A stretch of DNA of 64,000 nucleotides from Paracoccaceae bacterium (GCA_019911965.1 JAIOJF010000042.1:159202-223201); one strand, 5' to 3'. Shown: positions 18,716 through 29,422, counted from the first letter of the stretch. A program made the numbers and translations. The notes: a model not told the origin generated them from the sequence alone.

Positions 18716-19734
18716 GCGACGATCTGAAACCGCTGCTGGGCCTTGCCGCCGACCGCCCGCTGACCCGCGCCGAGGCGGAAACCGCTTTCCGCGTGATCAT
18801 GGAAGGCGACGCCACGCCCAGCCAGATCGGCGGCCTTCTGATGGCGCTCAGAACACGGGGCGAGACGGTCGAGGAATATGCCGCGGCCGCCGCCGTGATG
18901 CGCGCAAAATGCCTGAGCGTGCGCGCACCCGCCGGGGCGATGGATATCGTCGGCACCGGCGGCGACGGCATGGGCACGCTCAACATCTCCACCGCCACCG
19001 CCTTCGTGGTGGCCGGGGCCGGGGTGGTGGTGGCCAAGCACGGCAATCGCAACCTGTCATCCAAATCCGGCTCGGCGGATGCCCTGACGGAAATCGGGAT
19101 CAACGTGATGGTCGGCCCGAAAGTGGTTGAAAAGGCGATAGAAACCATCGGCATCGGCTTCATGATGGCACCGATGCACCACCCCGCCACCCGCCATGTC
19201 ATGCCGTCGCGCCAGGAACTTGGCACCCGCACGATCTTCAACATCCTCGGGCCGCTGACCAATCCCGCCGGGGTCAAGCGGCAATTGACCGGTGCGTTTT
19301 CGCGCGAGGTGATCCGCCCGATGGCGGAAACGCTGGCGGCCCTTGGCTCGGAAAAGGCCTGGCTGGTGCATGGCGGTGACGGTACGGACGAAGTGTCGAT
19401 TGCCGGTGTGACCTACCTTGCCAGGCTGGAAAACGGCAAGGTCACCGAGGCCGAACTGCACCCCGAGGATGCCGGCCTGCCGGTGCATCCGTTCGAGGCG
19501 ATCCTGGGCGGCACCCCGGCTGAAAACGGCATCGCCTTCCGGTCCTTGCTGGAGGGCCTGTCGGGGGCCTACCGCGATGCGGTTCTGCTGAATGCCGCCG
19601 CCGCGCTGGTGGTGGCCGACAAGGCGACATCGCTGCCCGAAGGTGTCGAGATCGCCCGCGAAAGCATCGACAGCGGGGCCGCCTGGGCCAAGGTCGACGC
19701 ATTGGCCAAGCTGACATCGGCAGCGGCGTCATGA
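18712..19734 (+). CDS. trpD: Anthranilate phosphoribosyltransferase
   Basis: A 340-residue enzyme joining anthranilate and PRPP. Family motifs: [18 protein letters not shown], the PRPP-binding glycine-rich segment [43 protein letters not shown], and [31 protein letters not shown]. Third step-enzyme of the trp pathway, downstream of TrpEG. Overlaps trpG by four bases and trpC by four bases, so the three genes are translationally coupled. RBS AGGAAGG precedes the start. Confidence 0.96.
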   Translation: MSDDLKPLLGLAADRPLTRAEAETAFRVIMEGDATPSQIGGLLMALRTRGETVEEYAAAAAVMRAKCLSVRAPAGAMDIVGTGGDGMGTLNISTATAFVVAGAGVVVAKHGNRNLSSKSGSADALTEIGINVMVGPKVVEKAIETIGIGFMMAPMHHPATRHVMPSRQELGTRTIFNILGPLTNPAGVKRQLTGAFSREVIRPMAETLAALGSEKAWLVHGGDGTDEVSIAGVTYLARLENGKVTEAELHPEDAGLPVHPFEAILGGTPAENGIAFRSLLEGLSGAYRDAVLLNAAAALVVADKATSLPEGVEIARESIDSGAAWAKVDALAKLTSAAAS

Positions 19735-20540
19735 GCAACGTTCTGGACCGCATCAAGGCCTACAAGCTGGAGCATGTCGCCGCCTGCAAGGCAAAACACC
19801 CGCTGGCCGGGATCGAAGCGGCGGCGAAATCCGCATCCCCCGTTCGCGGCTTTGCCAGCGCCCTGAGGGCGGCCTCCGCCACCGGCTATGGCCTAATCGC
19901 CGAGATCAAGAAGGCCAGCCCCTCCAAGGGCCTGATCCGCGCCGATTTCGACCCCGCCGCGCTGGCGCGCGCCTATCAGGACGGCGGGGCCACCTGCCTG
20001 TCGGTGCTGACCGATGCGCCGTCCTTTCAGGGCGCGGATGAATATCTGAGTGCGGCACGCGCGGCGGTCTCGCTGCCCGCGCTGCGCAAGGATTTCATCT
20101 ATGATCCCTATCAGGTGGCCGAGGCGCGGGCGCTGGGGGCCGATTGCATCCTGATCATCCTGGCCTCGGTATCCGATGCACAGGCGGCGGAACTTGAAGA
20201 CGCCGCTTTCGGCTGGGGCATGGATGTGTTGCTGGAGGTACACGACGCCGATGAACTTGCCCGTGCCTGCCGCCTGAAATCACCCTTGATGGGGATCAAC
20301 AACCGCAATCTGAAAACTTTCGAGGTGACGCTCGACACCACTCGCAACCTTGCGCCGCTGGTGCCGTCGGGTCGCCTGATCGTGGCTGAAAGCGGTCTGT
20401 CCACACCTGCGGATCTGGCCGATCTGGCAGGGCACGGCGCGCGCAATTTTCTGATCGGTGAAAGCCTGATGCGGCAGGGGGATGTTGCCGAGGCAACTCG
20501 CGCCCTGCTGGCGAAACCACGAGCACCGGGAGGGGCATGA
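19731..20540 (+). CDS. trpC: Indole-3-glycerol phosphate synthase
   Basis: A 269-residue TIM-barrel enzyme of normal length. Seen motifs: [21 protein letters not shown] with the catalytic Lys, [33 protein letters not shown] with another catalytic Lys, [13 protein letters not shown], and [12 protein letters not shown] with the Glu. It closes the indole ring from the carboxyphenylamino-deoxyribulose phosphate. Not fused to TrpF. The stop overlaps the moaC start, tying tryptophan and molybdopterin genes into one transcript. Confidence 0.96.
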   Translation: MSNVLDRIKAYKLEHVAACKAKHPLAGIEAAAKSASPVRGFASALRAASATGYGLIAEIKKASPSKGLIRADFDPAALARAYQDGGATCLSVLTDAPSFQGADEYLSAARAAVSLPALRKDFIYDPYQVAEARALGADCILIILASVSDAQAAELEDAAFGWGMDVLLEVHDADELARACRLKSPLMGINNRNLKTFEVTLDTTRNLAPLVPSGRLIVAESGLSTPADLADLAGHGARNFLIGESLMRQGDVAEATRALLAKPRAPGGA

Positions 20541-21016
20541 TGGCGGAACTGACGCATTTCGATGCTGCGGGCGATGCGCATATGGTCGATGTCTCGGGCA
20601 AGCCGGTCACGGCCCGCGAGGCAAGCGCGGCAGGCCGCGTGAAGATGGCCCCGGAAACCCTTGAAATCGTTATGCAAGGCAACGCCAAGAAGGGTGACGT
20701 TCTGGGCGTGGCGCGGTTGGCCGGGATCATGGGGGCGAAACGCACCGCCGATCTGATCCCCTTATGCCATCCGCTGCCGATCACCAAAGTGGCGCTTGAT
20801 CTGGTGGCCGATCCGGAAACCTCAAGCGTTGTGATCACAGCCACGATCAATACCACCGGCCAGACCGGTATCGAGATGGAGGCGCTGACGGCGGTATCTG
20901 TGGCGGCGCTGACGGTCTATGACATGCTGAAGGCGGTGGATCGCGGCATGCAGATCAGCGATATCCGCGTCACCCTGAAGGACGGCGGCAAGTCCGGCCG
21001 GTACGAGGCCCCCTGA
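20537..21016 (+). CDS. moaC: Cyclic pyranopterin monophosphate synthase accessory protein MoaC
   Basis: A 159-residue MoaC. It has [31 protein letters not shown] at the start, the active-site segment [18 protein letters not shown], and [29 protein letters not shown], then LKDGGKSGR with catalytic lysines. It forms cyclic pyranopterin monophosphate with MoaA, the first step of molybdenum cofactor synthesis. Two ATG codons in a row (20537 and 20540 region) are possible starts; GGGAGGGG precedes both. It overlaps trpC and moeA. Confidence 0.96.
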   Translation: MMAELTHFDAAGDAHMVDVSGKPVTAREASAAGRVKMAPETLEIVMQGNAKKGDVLGVARLAGIMGAKRTADLIPLCHPLPITKVALDLVADPETSSVVITATINTTGQTGIEMEALTAVSVAALTVYDMLKAVDRGMQISDIRVTLKDGGKSGRYEAP

Positions 21017-22200
21017 TGATCAGCGTTGACGAGGCCGTCGATCGCATCACCGCCCTGTTCGCGCCGCTGGAGGTGGAGGACGTGCCCCTGCGCCATGCCG
21101 CTGGCCGGGTGCTGGCCCGCGCCGTGGCGGCGACGCGCAATCAGCCGCCCTTTGCCGCCTCGTCGATGGACGGATATGCCGTTTCGGGGGCCGATGTCAC
21201 CCCAGGCGCAACCTTCCGGGTGATCGGCGAGGCCGCCGCCGGATCGGGGCTGGCAGGTCGGGTCAGCAAGGGCGAGGCCGCGCGCATCTTCACCGGCGCA
21301 CCGGTGCCCGCAGGGGCGGATCGGGTGGTGATCCAGGAGGATGTGATCCGCAACGGCGATGTGATCACAATTCGAGAAACCGTTGATCCCGAACCATATA
21401 TCCGCCCCATCGGCGACGATTTCAAGGTTGGCGACGCGCTGGACGCCCCGCGCCGCCTGACGCCCGCAGATGTCGCTTTGCTGGCGTCGATGAATATCGC
21501 GCATGTGCCGGTGCGTCGTTGTCCGGTGGTGGCGCTGGTGGCGACCGGGGATGAACTTGTGATGCCGGGCGAAGACCCGGGGCCGGACCAGATCATCGCG
21601 TCGAACTCGTTCGGGCTGGCGGCGATGCTTGAAGAACACGGGGCCGAGGCGCGGATGCTGCCGATTGCCCGCGACAACGCCGCCTCGCTGCAACTGGCGC
21701 TGAAATTCTGCGCCGGGGCGGACCTGATCGTCACCATCGGCGGTGCCTCGGTCGGCGATCACGATATCGTCCGCGAGGTCGCCGCCGGCATGGGGCTGGA
21801 AACCGAGTTCTACAAGGTCCGGATGCGCCCGGGCAAGCCGCTGATGGCCGGAAAACTGAATGGCGTGCCGATGATCGGATTGCCGGGGAATCCTGTATCT
21901 TCAATGGTTTGCGGCCATATCTTCCTGCGCCCCGCACTATCGGTGATGCTGGGGCTGGACTCCGGTGCCCTGCCGCGCGAACTGGCCCGCGCGGGCGAGG
22001 CGATGGGCCCCAATGGCGGGCGCGAGCATTACATGCGCGCACGCCTTGGCGTGGAATACGGGCAATTGACGGTGCATCCTTTCGCGCGCCAGGATTCCGC
22101 CCTGTTGTCGGTGCTGCGCCAGGCCAATGCGCTGCTGGTGCGCCCGGCGGACGATCCCGCCAAGGCCGCCGGCGACATGGTGCAGGTGATCCGGATCTGA
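21016..22200 (+). CDS. moeA: Molybdopterin molybdenumtransferase MoeA
   Basis: A 394-residue MoeA, the enzyme that inserts molybdenum into adenylylated molybdopterin. Domains: N-terminal segment with FAASSMDGYAVSGADV, then GEAARIFTGAPVPAGADRVVIQED, the MoCF/MPT-binding domain with VVALVATGDELVMPGE and VTIGGASVGDHDIV, KVRMRPGKPLMAG, GLPGNPVSSMVCGHIFLRP, and a C-terminal barrel. It starts on the last base of the moaC stop codon. The next gene, lexA, has its own promoter and SOS box. Confidence 0.96.
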   Translation: MISVDEAVDRITALFAPLEVEDVPLRHAAGRVLARAVAATRNQPPFAASSMDGYAVSGADVTPGATFRVIGEAAAGSGLAGRVSKGEAARIFTGAPVPAGADRVVIQEDVIRNGDVITIRETVDPEPYIRPIGDDFKVGDALDAPRRLTPADVALLASMNIAHVPVRRCPVVALVATGDELVMPGEDPGPDQIIASNSFGLAAMLEEHGAEARMLPIARDNAASLQLALKFCAGADLIVTIGGASVGDHDIVREVAAGMGLETEFYKVRMRPGKPLMAGKLNGVPMIGLPGNPVSSMVCGHIFLRPALSVMLGLDSGALPRELARAGEAMGPNGGREHYMRARLGVEYGQLTVHPFARQDSALLSVLRQANALLVRPADDPAKAAGDMVQVIRI

Positions 22201-22210
22201 CACGAAGTGA

Positions 22211-22239
22211 TTGACACAAAACAGGAACGCTTGTAGAAC
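22211..22239 (+). promoter_or_regulatory. lexA promoter
   Basis: TTGACA (22211-22216), 17-base spacer, TAGAAC (22234-22239). The -10 region lies inside the LexA box, which fits repression by LexA blocking RNA polymerase. Confidence 0.65.
22225..22239 (+). promoter_or_regulatory. LexA-binding SOS box
   Basis: GAAC-GCTTGTA-GAAC, an exact match to the alphaproteobacterial direct-repeat SOS box GAAC-N7-GAAC. It lies 81 bp before the lexA start and overlaps the promoter, so lexA is autoregulated. Confidence 0.85.
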
Positions 22240-22319
22240 TTAGCCTGAACACCGGGCAGCGCGGCCTTGCTGCCCGGAAAGTGGGGCAAACCCGCGGTTT
22301 CGGGCAAAGGAGTGGTTTC

Positions 22320-23018
22320 ATGTTGACGCGCAAGCAACTGGATTTGCTGGAATTCATCAACAAACGCATGCAGCGCGACGGGGTTCCGCCATCGTTTGAC
22401 GAAATGAAGGATGCGCTGGACCTGCGCTCGAAATCCGGCATTCACCGGCTGATCACGGCGCTGGAAGAACGCGGCTTCATCCGCCGGCTGGCGCATCGCG
22501 CCCGTGCGATCGAGATCATCAAGCTGCCCGACAGCCTGGAAAAACCGGCCTTCAAGCCGCAACTGGTCACCGGTTCGGCCACCGGGCGGCCGCGTACTGC
22601 GCAATCCGTCGAACGGGCGGCCGAACGCGCCTCGGCGCTGGACGTGCCGATCATGGGCCGCATCGCCGCCGGCACCCCGATCGAGGCGATCAGCCAGCGG
22701 GTCGCGTCGGTGCCGGTGCCGGGCAACATGCTGCGCTCCAAGGGCCTGCATTACGCGCTGGAGGTCAAAGGCGATTCGATGAAGGATGCCGGTATCAATG
22801 ACGGCGACGTGGTGGTGATCCGCGAACAGCCCGATGCCGAGAACGGCGATATCGTGGTGGCGCTGATCGAGGAACAGGAAGCCACGCTGAAGCGCCTGCG
22901 CAAACGTGGCAACGCCATCGCGCTGGAAGCCGCCAACCCGGCCTATGAAACCCGCGTCTACCGCGACGATCAGGTGCGCATTCAGGGCCGGCTGGTCGGG
23001 CTGATCCGCACCTACTGA
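22320..23018 (+). CDS. lexA: LexA repressor
   Basis: A 232-residue LexA of the alphaproteobacterial type. It starts [17 protein letters not shown] with winged HTH residues [29 protein letters not shown]. The self-cleavage Ala-Gly lies in [11 protein letters not shown]. The catalytic Ser is in [16 protein letters not shown] and the Lys in [14 protein letters not shown] damage activates RecA, LexA cuts itself, and SOS genes come on. AAAGGAG is the RBS for the ATG at 22320; an in-frame start at 22281 has none. An SOS box lies upstream. Confidence 0.96.
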   Translation: MLTRKQLDLLEFINKRMQRDGVPPSFDEMKDALDLRSKSGIHRLITALEERGFIRRLAHRARAIEIIKLPDSLEKPAFKPQLVTGSATGRPRTAQSVERAAERASALDVPIMGRIAAGTPIEAISQRVASVPVPGNMLRSKGLHYALEVKGDSMKDAGINDGDVVVIREQPDAENGDIVVALIEEQEATLKRLRKRGNAIALEAANPAYETRVYRDDQVRIQGRLVGLIRTY

Positions 23019-23143
23019 TCCCGCCCTCCCCCTGCTCGCGGGGTCGAAAACCGAAGTTCCGATCCGCCCAGGCGTCGTTTCCGGGCAAGCCAAGTCGTTT
23101 GCCGCCCGTCATCAAGGATGCGGGATAGTAACGGGAGCAGGCG

Positions 23144-25570
23144 ATGAAAACGACAACGCGGGTGGTGGTGATCGGCGGCGGGGTTGTCGGCTGTTCGGTT
23201 CTCTATCACCTGACCAAGCTCGGCTGGTCGGACGTGATGCTGGTGGAACGCTCGGAACTGACCTCCGGCTCCACCTGGCACGCGGCGGGCGGCTTTCACA
23301 CCCTGAACGGCGATACCAACATGGCGGCGCTGCAGGGCTACACGATCCGCCTTTACAAGGAGCTTGAGGCGATCACCGGCATGTCCTGCGGGCTGCATCA
23401 TGTCGGCGGCGTGACGCTGGCCGACACGCCCGAACGGCTGGACATGTTCAAGGCCGAACGCGCCAAGCACCGCTTCATGGGGCTGGAAACCGAGATCATT
23501 GGCCCCGAGGAGATCCGCAAACTGGCCCCGATCACCAATATCGACGGCGTTCTTGGCGGCCTATACGACCCGCTTGACGGGCATCTGGACCCGTCGGGCA
23601 CCACCCATGCCTATGCCAGGGCGGCGCGGATGGCGGGGGCCGAGATTGTCCTGCGCAATCCGGTGCGCGAGACCAACCAGCGCGCCGACGGCACCTGGGA
23701 CGTGGTGACGGAACTGGGCACGATCCATGCCGAACATGTGGTCAATGCCGGTGGCCTCTGGGCGCGGGAAGTGGCGGCGATGGCGGGGGTTTACCTGCCG
23801 CTGCATCCGATGGAACACCAGTATATCGTGACCGAGGATATCCCCGAAATCATCGCCATGATCGAGGCGGGCGGCGAGCATCCGCATGTGATGGATCCGG
23901 GCGGCGAAAGCTACCTGAGGCAAGAGGGCAAGGGCCTGTGCATCGGCTTCTATGAACAGCCCTGCAGGCCCTGGGCGGTGGACGGCACGCCGGCGGATTT
24001 CGGCCATGAATTGCTGCCCGACAACCTGGACAAGATCGAGGATTCCATCGCATTCGCCTATAAACGCTTCCCGATCCTGGAACGCGCCGGGGTGAAAACC
24101 GTGATCCACGGCCCGTTCACCTTCGCACCGGACGGCAATCCGCTGGTCGGCCCGATTCCCGGCATGCGCAACTACTGGTCAGCGGCGGGTGTGATGGCGG
24201 GGTTCAGCCAGGGCGGCGGTGTCGGGCTGATGCTGGCGCAATGGATGATCGAGGGCGAGACCGAGCGCGACACGATCGCGATGGATGTCGCGCGGTTCGG
24301 CGACTGGATCACCCCCGGCTATACCCGCCCGAAAGTGGTCGAGAATTACCAGCGCCGGTTTTCCGTCAATTACCCGAACGAGGAATTGCCGGCGTGTCGC
24401 CCGTTCCGCACCACCCCCGCCTATGATATCTGGGAGCGCCAGAACGCGGTGTTCGGTGCGTCCTACGGCATGGAGGCGGTCAATTATTTCGCCTTGCCCG
24501 GCGAACCGAGGTTCGAGGATCCATCCTTCCGGCGCTCGAATGCCTGGCAGGCGGTGAAGGGCGAGGTGCTGGCGGTGCGCAATGGCGTCGGCATCAACGA
24601 GGTGCATAATTTCGGCAAATACCGCGTTACCGGGCGGGATGCGCGGGCCTGGCTGGACCGGATCATGGCCGGGCGGGTGCCGAAGGCCGGTCGCATCAGC
24701 CTGACGCCGATGCTGTCGGCGAAGGGGCGGCTGATCGGCGATTTCACCATCACGTGCCTGTCGGAAACCGAGTTCAGGTTGACTGCGAGCTATGGCGCGC
24801 AAGCCTTTCATATGCGGTGGTTTTTGCAGAACCTGCCTGTCGATGGTGTGGCGGTTGAAAACACTTCGGACAGTCTGATCGGCTTTCAGATTGCCGGGCC
24901 GAAAGCGCGGGATTTGCTGGCGCGCACGACCCGGGCGGATGTGTCCAACACGGCGTTCCGCTTCATGGATGCGCGCCGCCTGACCATCGGCATGTGCGAT
25001 TGCCTGGTGCAGCGCGTCAGCTATACCGGCGATCTGGGTTACGAGATTTTCACCGATACCGCCAGCCAGCGCGCGCTTTATGCCACGCTGGCCGAGGCGG
25101 GCGCGGATCTGGGGCTGCGCCCGTTCGGGATGCGGGCGATGATGTCGTTGCGGCTGGACCGGTTCTTCGGGTCATGGGGGCGCGAGTTTTCGCCCGATTA
25201 CACGCCCTGCGAAACCGGCATGGACCGCTTCATCGCCTGGAACAAGGACGCCGACTGGATCGGCAAGGCCCCCGCGCTGGCGGAAAAGGCCGCCGGTGCG
25301 GCGCGGCGTCTATGCGCCTTCGAGGTCGATGCCGACGACGCCGATGTCGTGGCGTACGAGCCGATCTGGCTGGAGGGCAAGGTGGTCGGCTTCTGCACGT
25401 CGGGCGGCTATTCGCATTATGCGGAAAAATCCATCGGCCTTGGCTTCGTGCCTGCGGACCGGGCCGTTGCAGGGCTGGAAGTGGAGATCGAAATCCTGGG
25501 TCAGATGCGCAAGGCGCGGCTGATCACCACGCCCTTGTTTGATCCCGAGCGGTCCCGCATGACAGAGTGA
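23144..25570 (+). CDS. FAD-dependent sarcosine/dimethylglycine dehydrogenase-like enzyme with GcvT domain
   Basis: An 808-residue two-domain protein. The N-terminal DAO-type FAD domain (about 1-390) has VVVIGGGVVGCSVLYHL for ADP binding and SGSTWHAAGGFH, where the His is the usual site of covalent FAD. The C-terminal half (about 430-800) is GcvT-like with the tetrahydrofolate-binding aminomethyltransferase fold (VGINEVHNFGKYRVTGRDARAWLDRIMAGRVP ... RVSYTGDLGYEIF). Relatives demethylate sarcosine or dimethylglycine and pass the one-carbon unit to folate. No sox or glycine-cleavage genes are adjacent, so the substrate is open. It converges with two small reverse-strand genes. Confidence 0.88.
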   Translation: MKTTTRVVVIGGGVVGCSVLYHLTKLGWSDVMLVERSELTSGSTWHAAGGFHTLNGDTNMAALQGYTIRLYKELEAITGMSCGLHHVGGVTLADTPERLDMFKAERAKHRFMGLETEIIGPEEIRKLAPITNIDGVLGGLYDPLDGHLDPSGTTHAYARAARMAGAEIVLRNPVRETNQRADGTWDVVTELGTIHAEHVVNAGGLWAREVAAMAGVYLPLHPMEHQYIVTEDIPEIIAMIEAGGEHPHVMDPGGESYLRQEGKGLCIGFYEQPCRPWAVDGTPADFGHELLPDNLDKIEDSIAFAYKRFPILERAGVKTVIHGPFTFAPDGNPLVGPIPGMRNYWSAAGVMAGFSQGGGVGLMLAQWMIEGETERDTIAMDVARFGDWITPGYTRPKVVENYQRRFSVNYPNEELPACRPFRTTPAYDIWERQNAVFGASYGMEAVNYFALPGEPRFEDPSFRRSNAWQAVKGEVLAVRNGVGINEVHNFGKYRVTGRDARAWLDRIMAGRVPKAGRISLTPMLSAKGRLIGDFTITCLSETEFRLTASYGAQAFHMRWFLQNLPVDGVAVENTSDSLIGFQIAGPKARDLLARTTRADVSNTAFRFMDARRLTIGMCDCLVQRVSYTGDLGYEIFTDTASQRALYATLAEAGADLGLRPFGMRAMMSLRLDRFFGSWGREFSPDYTPCETGMDRFIAWNKDADWIGKAPALAEKAAGAARRLCAFEVDADDADVVAYEPIWLEGKVVGFCTSGGYSHYAEKSIGLGFVPADRAVAGLEVEIEILGQMRKARLITTPLFDPERSRMTE

Positions 25571-25589
25571 GCGGCAGAGGGGCGCGCGC

Positions 25590-25883
25590 TTACCGCGAAC
25601 AGGCGCGTGCCCGGGCAACGCAGAACCACAATCTGTCGACCTGCTTGCACTTGATCGAGGTACGCTTGGCGTTCTGCCAATAGGCATAGCCGGGGCCGTA
25701 TTTCGCTCCGGCATTGAAGCCCCAGGTCCGTTCCGCCTTGTCCTTGATCAGGCTGCGCCGGTTCTCGTCGGCATGTACTGCCCCGACCGTGACCGACAGA
25801 TAATCCTTCTCGCAGGTCTTTGCGTCGGCACTTGCCCCGAGAACAAGGGCGGTTGCGGCAATGGCCAGTGTTTTCCGGTTCAT
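25590..25883 (-). CDS. Small secreted Cys-containing protein, paralogue A
   Basis: A 97-residue protein with a signal peptide (MNRKTLAIAATALVLGASADA). The mature part of about 76 residues has four cysteines (AKTCEKDY, SIKCKQ, WFCVARARACSR), enough for two disulfides. It shares a pattern with the next gene: an early Cys, KDxAxxxWG, GxxYAxWxNA, and a terminal C-x5-6-LxxCxARAxxC. I chose the ATG at 25883 with GGAGA upstream. Family not recognised. Confidence 0.75.
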   Translation of the reverse strand: MNRKTLAIAATALVLGASADAKTCEKDYLSVTVGAVHADENRRSLIKDKAERTWGFNAGAKYGPGYAYWQNAKRTSIKCKQVDRLWFCVARARACSR

Positions 25884-25900
25884 CCCGTATCTCCGATCAA

Positions 25901-26197
25901 TCAGGGACGGCAGGGTCGCGCCCGGGCATAGCATTTGTAAAGCCGCCCGCGTCTTTCGCAGGTAAAGCCCTTGTCGACAGCGTTTTCCCAATTGGCATAG
26001 CGGATGCCCAGCGACACCGAAACCGCCGTCCCCCAGCTGATCACCGCCGCATCCTTGGCCACGTCCTGATAGCGCCCGGTCAGGATCGGCGCGTTCGAGC
26101 CTTCATAGGCCGTGCCGTGGCATTGCTTGGCGCTGGCTGCCACTGGCAACGCCAGCATAGCTGCGGCGGCGACGGCAATCATGGTCTTGGTCATCAT
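25901..26197 (-). CDS. Small secreted Cys-containing protein, paralogue B
   Basis: A 98-residue protein with a signal peptide (MMTKTMIAVAAAAMLALPVAASA) and four cysteines. Key matches to paralogue A are KDAAVISWG, GIRYANWENA, and LYKCYARARPC at the end. The two genes are 17 bp apart on the same strand, so they arose by tandem duplication and are likely co-transcribed. A conserved aromatic and basic C-terminus suggests a small binding or structural role in the periplasm. Either of two consecutive ATGs (26197, 26194) may be used. Confidence 0.75.
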   Translation of the reverse strand: MMTKTMIAVAAAAMLALPVAASAKQCHGTAYEGSNAPILTGRYQDVAKDAAVISWGTAVSVSLGIRYANWENAVDKGFTCERRGRLYKCYARARPCRP

Positions 26198-26316
26198 GGC
26201 TTCCCTTTGTCCGGTTTGCCGCCAGCCTAGACGATTTTGCCCGCCAGCCAAGCCCCCCGCCCCCATATCGGCCAATCATCGCGCAGGGCTTTCCCTTCAG
26301 GCATGAATATTTTAAT

Positions 26317-26344
26317 CTTGAAATGTTGTCTGATTGCGGTAGTC
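26317..26344 (+). promoter_or_regulatory. Candidate promoter of the anthranilate/kynurenine operon
   Basis: TTGAAA (26317-26322), 16-base spacer, TAGTCT (26339-26344), 37 bp before the first gene. The region around it is AT-richer than the surroundings. A MarR protein encoded in the operon could bind here, but I see no clear symmetric site. Confidence 0.45.
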
Positions 26345-26381
26345 TCGCACAATCACGAGTCGATATCCGGGGGGAATCAGG

Positions 26382-28664
26382 ATGAAGATCGCATGTCTCG
26401 GCGGCGGCCCGGCGGGGCTGTATTTCGCCATCTCGATGAAATTGCGCGATGCCAGCCACGATGTGACCGTGATCGAACGCAACAAGGCCGATGATACGTT
26501 CGGCTGGGGCGTGGTGCTGTCGGATGACGCGCTGGAGAACATGCAAGAAAACGATCCGGTCAGCACGAACGCGATCCGCGATCATTTCGCCTATTGGGAC
26601 GATATCGCGCTGATCTATCAGGGCCAGCGGCTGGTATCCGGCGGGCATGGCTTTGCCGGTATCGGCAGGAAGCAGATGCTGATCATCCTGCAGGCCCGCG
26701 CCCGCGAACTGGGTGTCAATCTGGTGTTCGAGACAATCTTCAAATCGGCCGAGGAATACCGCCACGACTACGATCTGGTGGTCGCAGCCGACGGTATCAA
26801 TTCCGCCGTGCGCCAGGAATACGCGGCCGCGTTCCAGCCCGATATCGACACACGCCTGTGCAAGTTCATCTGGCTGGGCACGCACCAGAAATTCGACGAC
26901 GCCTTCACCTTCATCTTCGAGGAAACCGAACACGGCTGGATGTGGATCCATGCCTATCAGTTCGACCACAATACCGCGACGGTGATCGTGGAATGCCTGC
27001 AACCGACCTGGGACGCCTGGGGCTTCGAGGCGATGACCAAGGAAGAAACCGTCGAGACCTGCCGGCGGATTTTCGCGGATCATCTGGGCGGGCACAAGCT
27101 GATGTCGAACGCGGCGCATCTGCGCGGCTCGGCGGTGTGGATGAATTTCCCGCGGGTGATCTGCGGCCAGTGGCATCATGAAAACGTCGTGCTTATGGGC
27201 GATGCAGCGGCGACGGGGCATTTCTCGATCGGCTCGGGCTCCAGGCTGGCGTTTGATTCTGCGATTTCGCTGGCGACATATCTGCATTCCGAACCGGACA
27301 TGCACCGCGCCTTTGAACGCTATCAGGAGGAACGCCGACTTGAGGTGTTGCGCCTGCAATCGGCGGCGCGCAACTCGCTGGAATGGTTCGAGGAAGTGGA
27401 ACGCTACCTTGGCATGGACCCGGTGCAGTTGAACTACTCGCTGCTGACGCGCAGCCAGCGGATCAGCCACGAAAACCTGCGCCTGCGCGATCCGAAATTC
27501 GTGGAGACCGCAGAACGCTGGTTCAACCGCCAGGCCGGGATCGAGTCTGCGCGTGCGCCGATGTTCGCGCCGTTCAGGCTGCGGGACATGGAATTGAAAA
27601 ACCGCGTCGTCGTCTCGCCGATGGCGCAATACAAGGCGTTTGATGGCTGTCCGCAGGACTGGCATCTGGTGCATTTGGGCGAACGTGCCAAGGGCGGGGC
27701 CGGTCTGGTCTATGCCGAGATGACCAGCCCCACGCCCGATGGCCGCATCACCCCCGCCTGCCCCGGCCTCTATGCCCCGGACCACGAGGCCGCCTGGAAG
27801 CGCATCACCGATTTCGTGCATGCCGAGACGGGGGCGAAGATGGCGATGCAGATCGGCCATGCCGGGCGCAAGGCCTCGACACGGGTTGGCTGGGAAGGCG
27901 ACAACAAGCCGCTTGCGGATGGCAACTGGCCGATCATCGCGCCATCGCCCCTGCCCTGGTCGGGCGAAAATCAGGTGCCACGGGAAATGACCCGCGCCGA
28001 TATGGATCGCATCCGCGATGCCTTTGTCAGCGCCACCGAAATGGCGGATCGTGCGGGCTTTGATATGGTCGAGCTGCACGCCGCGCATGGCTATCTGATT
28101 TCCTCCTTCATCACGCCGCTCAGCAATCAGCGGCGCGATGAATACGGCGGGAGCCTGGAAAATCGCATGCGCTATCCGCTGGAGGTGTTTGCGGCGATGC
28201 GCGGCGCCTGGCCCGAAGGCAAGCCGATGTCGGTGCGCATCAGTGCCAATGACTGGGTCGGCGAGGATGGCATAACGCCGGCGGACGCGGTGGAAATCGC
28301 GCGGATGTTCAGCGCCGCCGGGGCCGATATCATCGATGTCTCCGCCGGTCAGACCACGACCAAGGCGCAGCCGGTCTATGGCCGGATGTTCCAGACACCG
28401 TTTTCCGATCGTATCCGCAACGAGGCCGGTCTGGCGACGATGGCGGTTGGCAATATCTACGAGCCGGATCACGTCAATTCGATCCTGATGGCGGGCCGGG
28501 CCGATCTGGTTTGCCTTGCCCGCCCGCATCTGGCTGACCCATACTGGACATTGCACGCCGCCGCCGAACTCGGCGACGAAACGGAAAGCTGGCCGCTGCC
28601 CTATCTGGCCGGGCGCGATCAGTTGTTCCGCCTGAAAGAACGCGAAAAGGAAATCAGGGTATGA
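26382..28664 (+). CDS. abmA: 2-aminobenzoyl-CoA monooxygenase/reductase-like fusion protein
   Basis: A 760-residue fusion of two flavin enzymes. Residues about 1-390 form a class A flavin monooxygenase: [15 protein letters not shown] (FAD Rossmann), [15 protein letters not shown] (the DG motif) and [26 protein letters not shown]. Residues about 395-755 form an Old Yellow Enzyme-type reductase: [61 protein letters not shown] and [13 protein letters not shown]. This layout matches 2-aminobenzoyl-CoA monooxygenase/reductase of Azoarcus evansii, which hydroxylates then reduces the ring; salicylyl-CoA 5-hydroxylase relatives share the first half. The anthranilate-forming and CoA ligase genes downstream support the aminobenzoyl-CoA assignment. 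It is the first gene of a ten-gene operon. Confidence 0.85.
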   Translation: MKIACLGGGPAGLYFAISMKLRDASHDVTVIERNKADDTFGWGVVLSDDALENMQENDPVSTNAIRDHFAYWDDIALIYQGQRLVSGGHGFAGIGRKQMLIILQARARELGVNLVFETIFKSAEEYRHDYDLVVAADGINSAVRQEYAAAFQPDIDTRLCKFIWLGTHQKFDDAFTFIFEETEHGWMWIHAYQFDHNTATVIVECLQPTWDAWGFEAMTKEETVETCRRIFADHLGGHKLMSNAAHLRGSAVWMNFPRVICGQWHHENVVLMGDAAATGHFSIGSGSRLAFDSAISLATYLHSEPDMHRAFERYQEERRLEVLRLQSAARNSLEWFEEVERYLGMDPVQLNYSLLTRSQRISHENLRLRDPKFVETAERWFNRQAGIESARAPMFAPFRLRDMELKNRVVVSPMAQYKAFDGCPQDWHLVHLGERAKGGAGLVYAEMTSPTPDGRITPACPGLYAPDHEAAWKRITDFVHAETGAKMAMQIGHAGRKASTRVGWEGDNKPLADGNWPIIAPSPLPWSGENQVPREMTRADMDRIRDAFVSATEMADRAGFDMVELHAAHGYLISSFITPLSNQRRDEYGGSLENRMRYPLEVFAAMRGAWPEGKPMSVRISANDWVGEDGITPADAVEIARMFSAAGADIIDVSAGQTTTKAQPVYGRMFQTPFSDRIRNEAGLATMAVGNIYEPDHVNSILMAGRADLVCLARPHLADPYWTLHAAAELGDETESWPLPYLAGRDQLFRLKEREKEIRV

Positions 28665-29422
28665 GCATACATCAAGGACGCCACGCATTGGTTACCGGCG
28701 GAGGCACCGGCATCGGCGAGGCCATCGCGCTGGCACTGGCCGCCGAGGGGGCGGAGGTTACGATCACGGGTCGCCGGCCCGAGGCGCTGGCCGATACGGC
28801 AGCGAAATCGCCGCGCATTCATCCCCTGGTGATGGATGTGAACAGCGAGAAAAGCGTGGTCGACGGCACCGCCGCGGCGATCAAGGCACATGGCCCGATC
28901 ACCATTCATGTCGCCAATGCCGGTATCGCGGAAACCTCGCCCTTTGCCCGTACCAAGCTGGAATTCTGGCGCAAGGTAATGACGACCAATCTGGACGGCG
29001 TGTTCCTGACCTGCCGCGAAGTGGTGCCGGGGATGCTGGAATCCGGCTGGGGCCGGATCATCACCATTTCGTCCATCGCCGGGCTGAAGGGGCTGAAATA
29101 CGGTGCCGCCTATTCCGCCTCCAAGCATGGCGTGATCGGGCTGACGCGGGTTCTGTCCGAGGAATATATGGGCAAAGGCATCACCGCCAACGCGATCTGC
29201 CCGGGCTATGTGCGCACCCCGATTGTCGAGCGCAACACCGATCTGATCATGGAACGCTCCGGCCTCAGCCGCGAAGCCGCCGAGGCCTCGATGGCCTCGA
29301 CCAACCGGCACCAGAAGCTGATCGAGGTATCCGAAGTGGCGGCAGCGGCGATGTGGCTGTGCGGGCCGGGCTCGCAATCCATCAACGGCCAGACGGTCGA
29401 GATTGCCGGGGGCCAGATCTGA
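28661..29422 (+). CDS. SDR-family oxidoreductase
   Basis: A 253-residue classical short-chain dehydrogenase. The cofactor motif is [15 protein letters not shown], the next is VANAGIAE, and the catalytic set is in [11 protein letters not shown] and YSASKHG (Ser-Tyr-Lys). The TGRR stretch after the second strand suggests NADP(H) preference. In this operon it would act as a 3-hydroxyacyl-CoA dehydrogenase or reduce a ring ketone of the dearomatised CoA ester; the exact step is inferred. Its start overlaps the upstream stop (ATGA) and its stop overlaps the MarR gene start. Confidence 0.88.
   Translation: MSIHQGRHALVTGGGTGIGEAIALALAAEGAEVTITGRRPEALADTAAKSPRIHPLVMDVNSEKSVVDGTAAAIKAHGPITIHVANAGIAETSPFARTKLEFWRKVMTTNLDGVFLTCREVVPGMLESGWGRIITISSIAGLKGLKYGAAYSASKHGVIGLTRVLSEEYMGKGITANAICPGYVRTPIVERNTDLIMERSGLSREAAEASMASTNRHQKLIEVSEVAAAAMWLCGPGSQSINGQTVEIAGGQI

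Noticed and set aside
23019..23143. Terminator after lexA
   Set aside because: A CCCC/GGGG stem is present just after the stop, but it is short and has no T-tract, so I did not list it.
26382..28664. Salicylyl-CoA 5-hydroxylase
   Set aside because: The N-terminal half is related, but the fused OYE-type reductase and the adjacent anthranilate-forming and aminobenzoate-CoA ligase genes fit 2-aminobenzoyl-CoA monooxygenase/reductase better.
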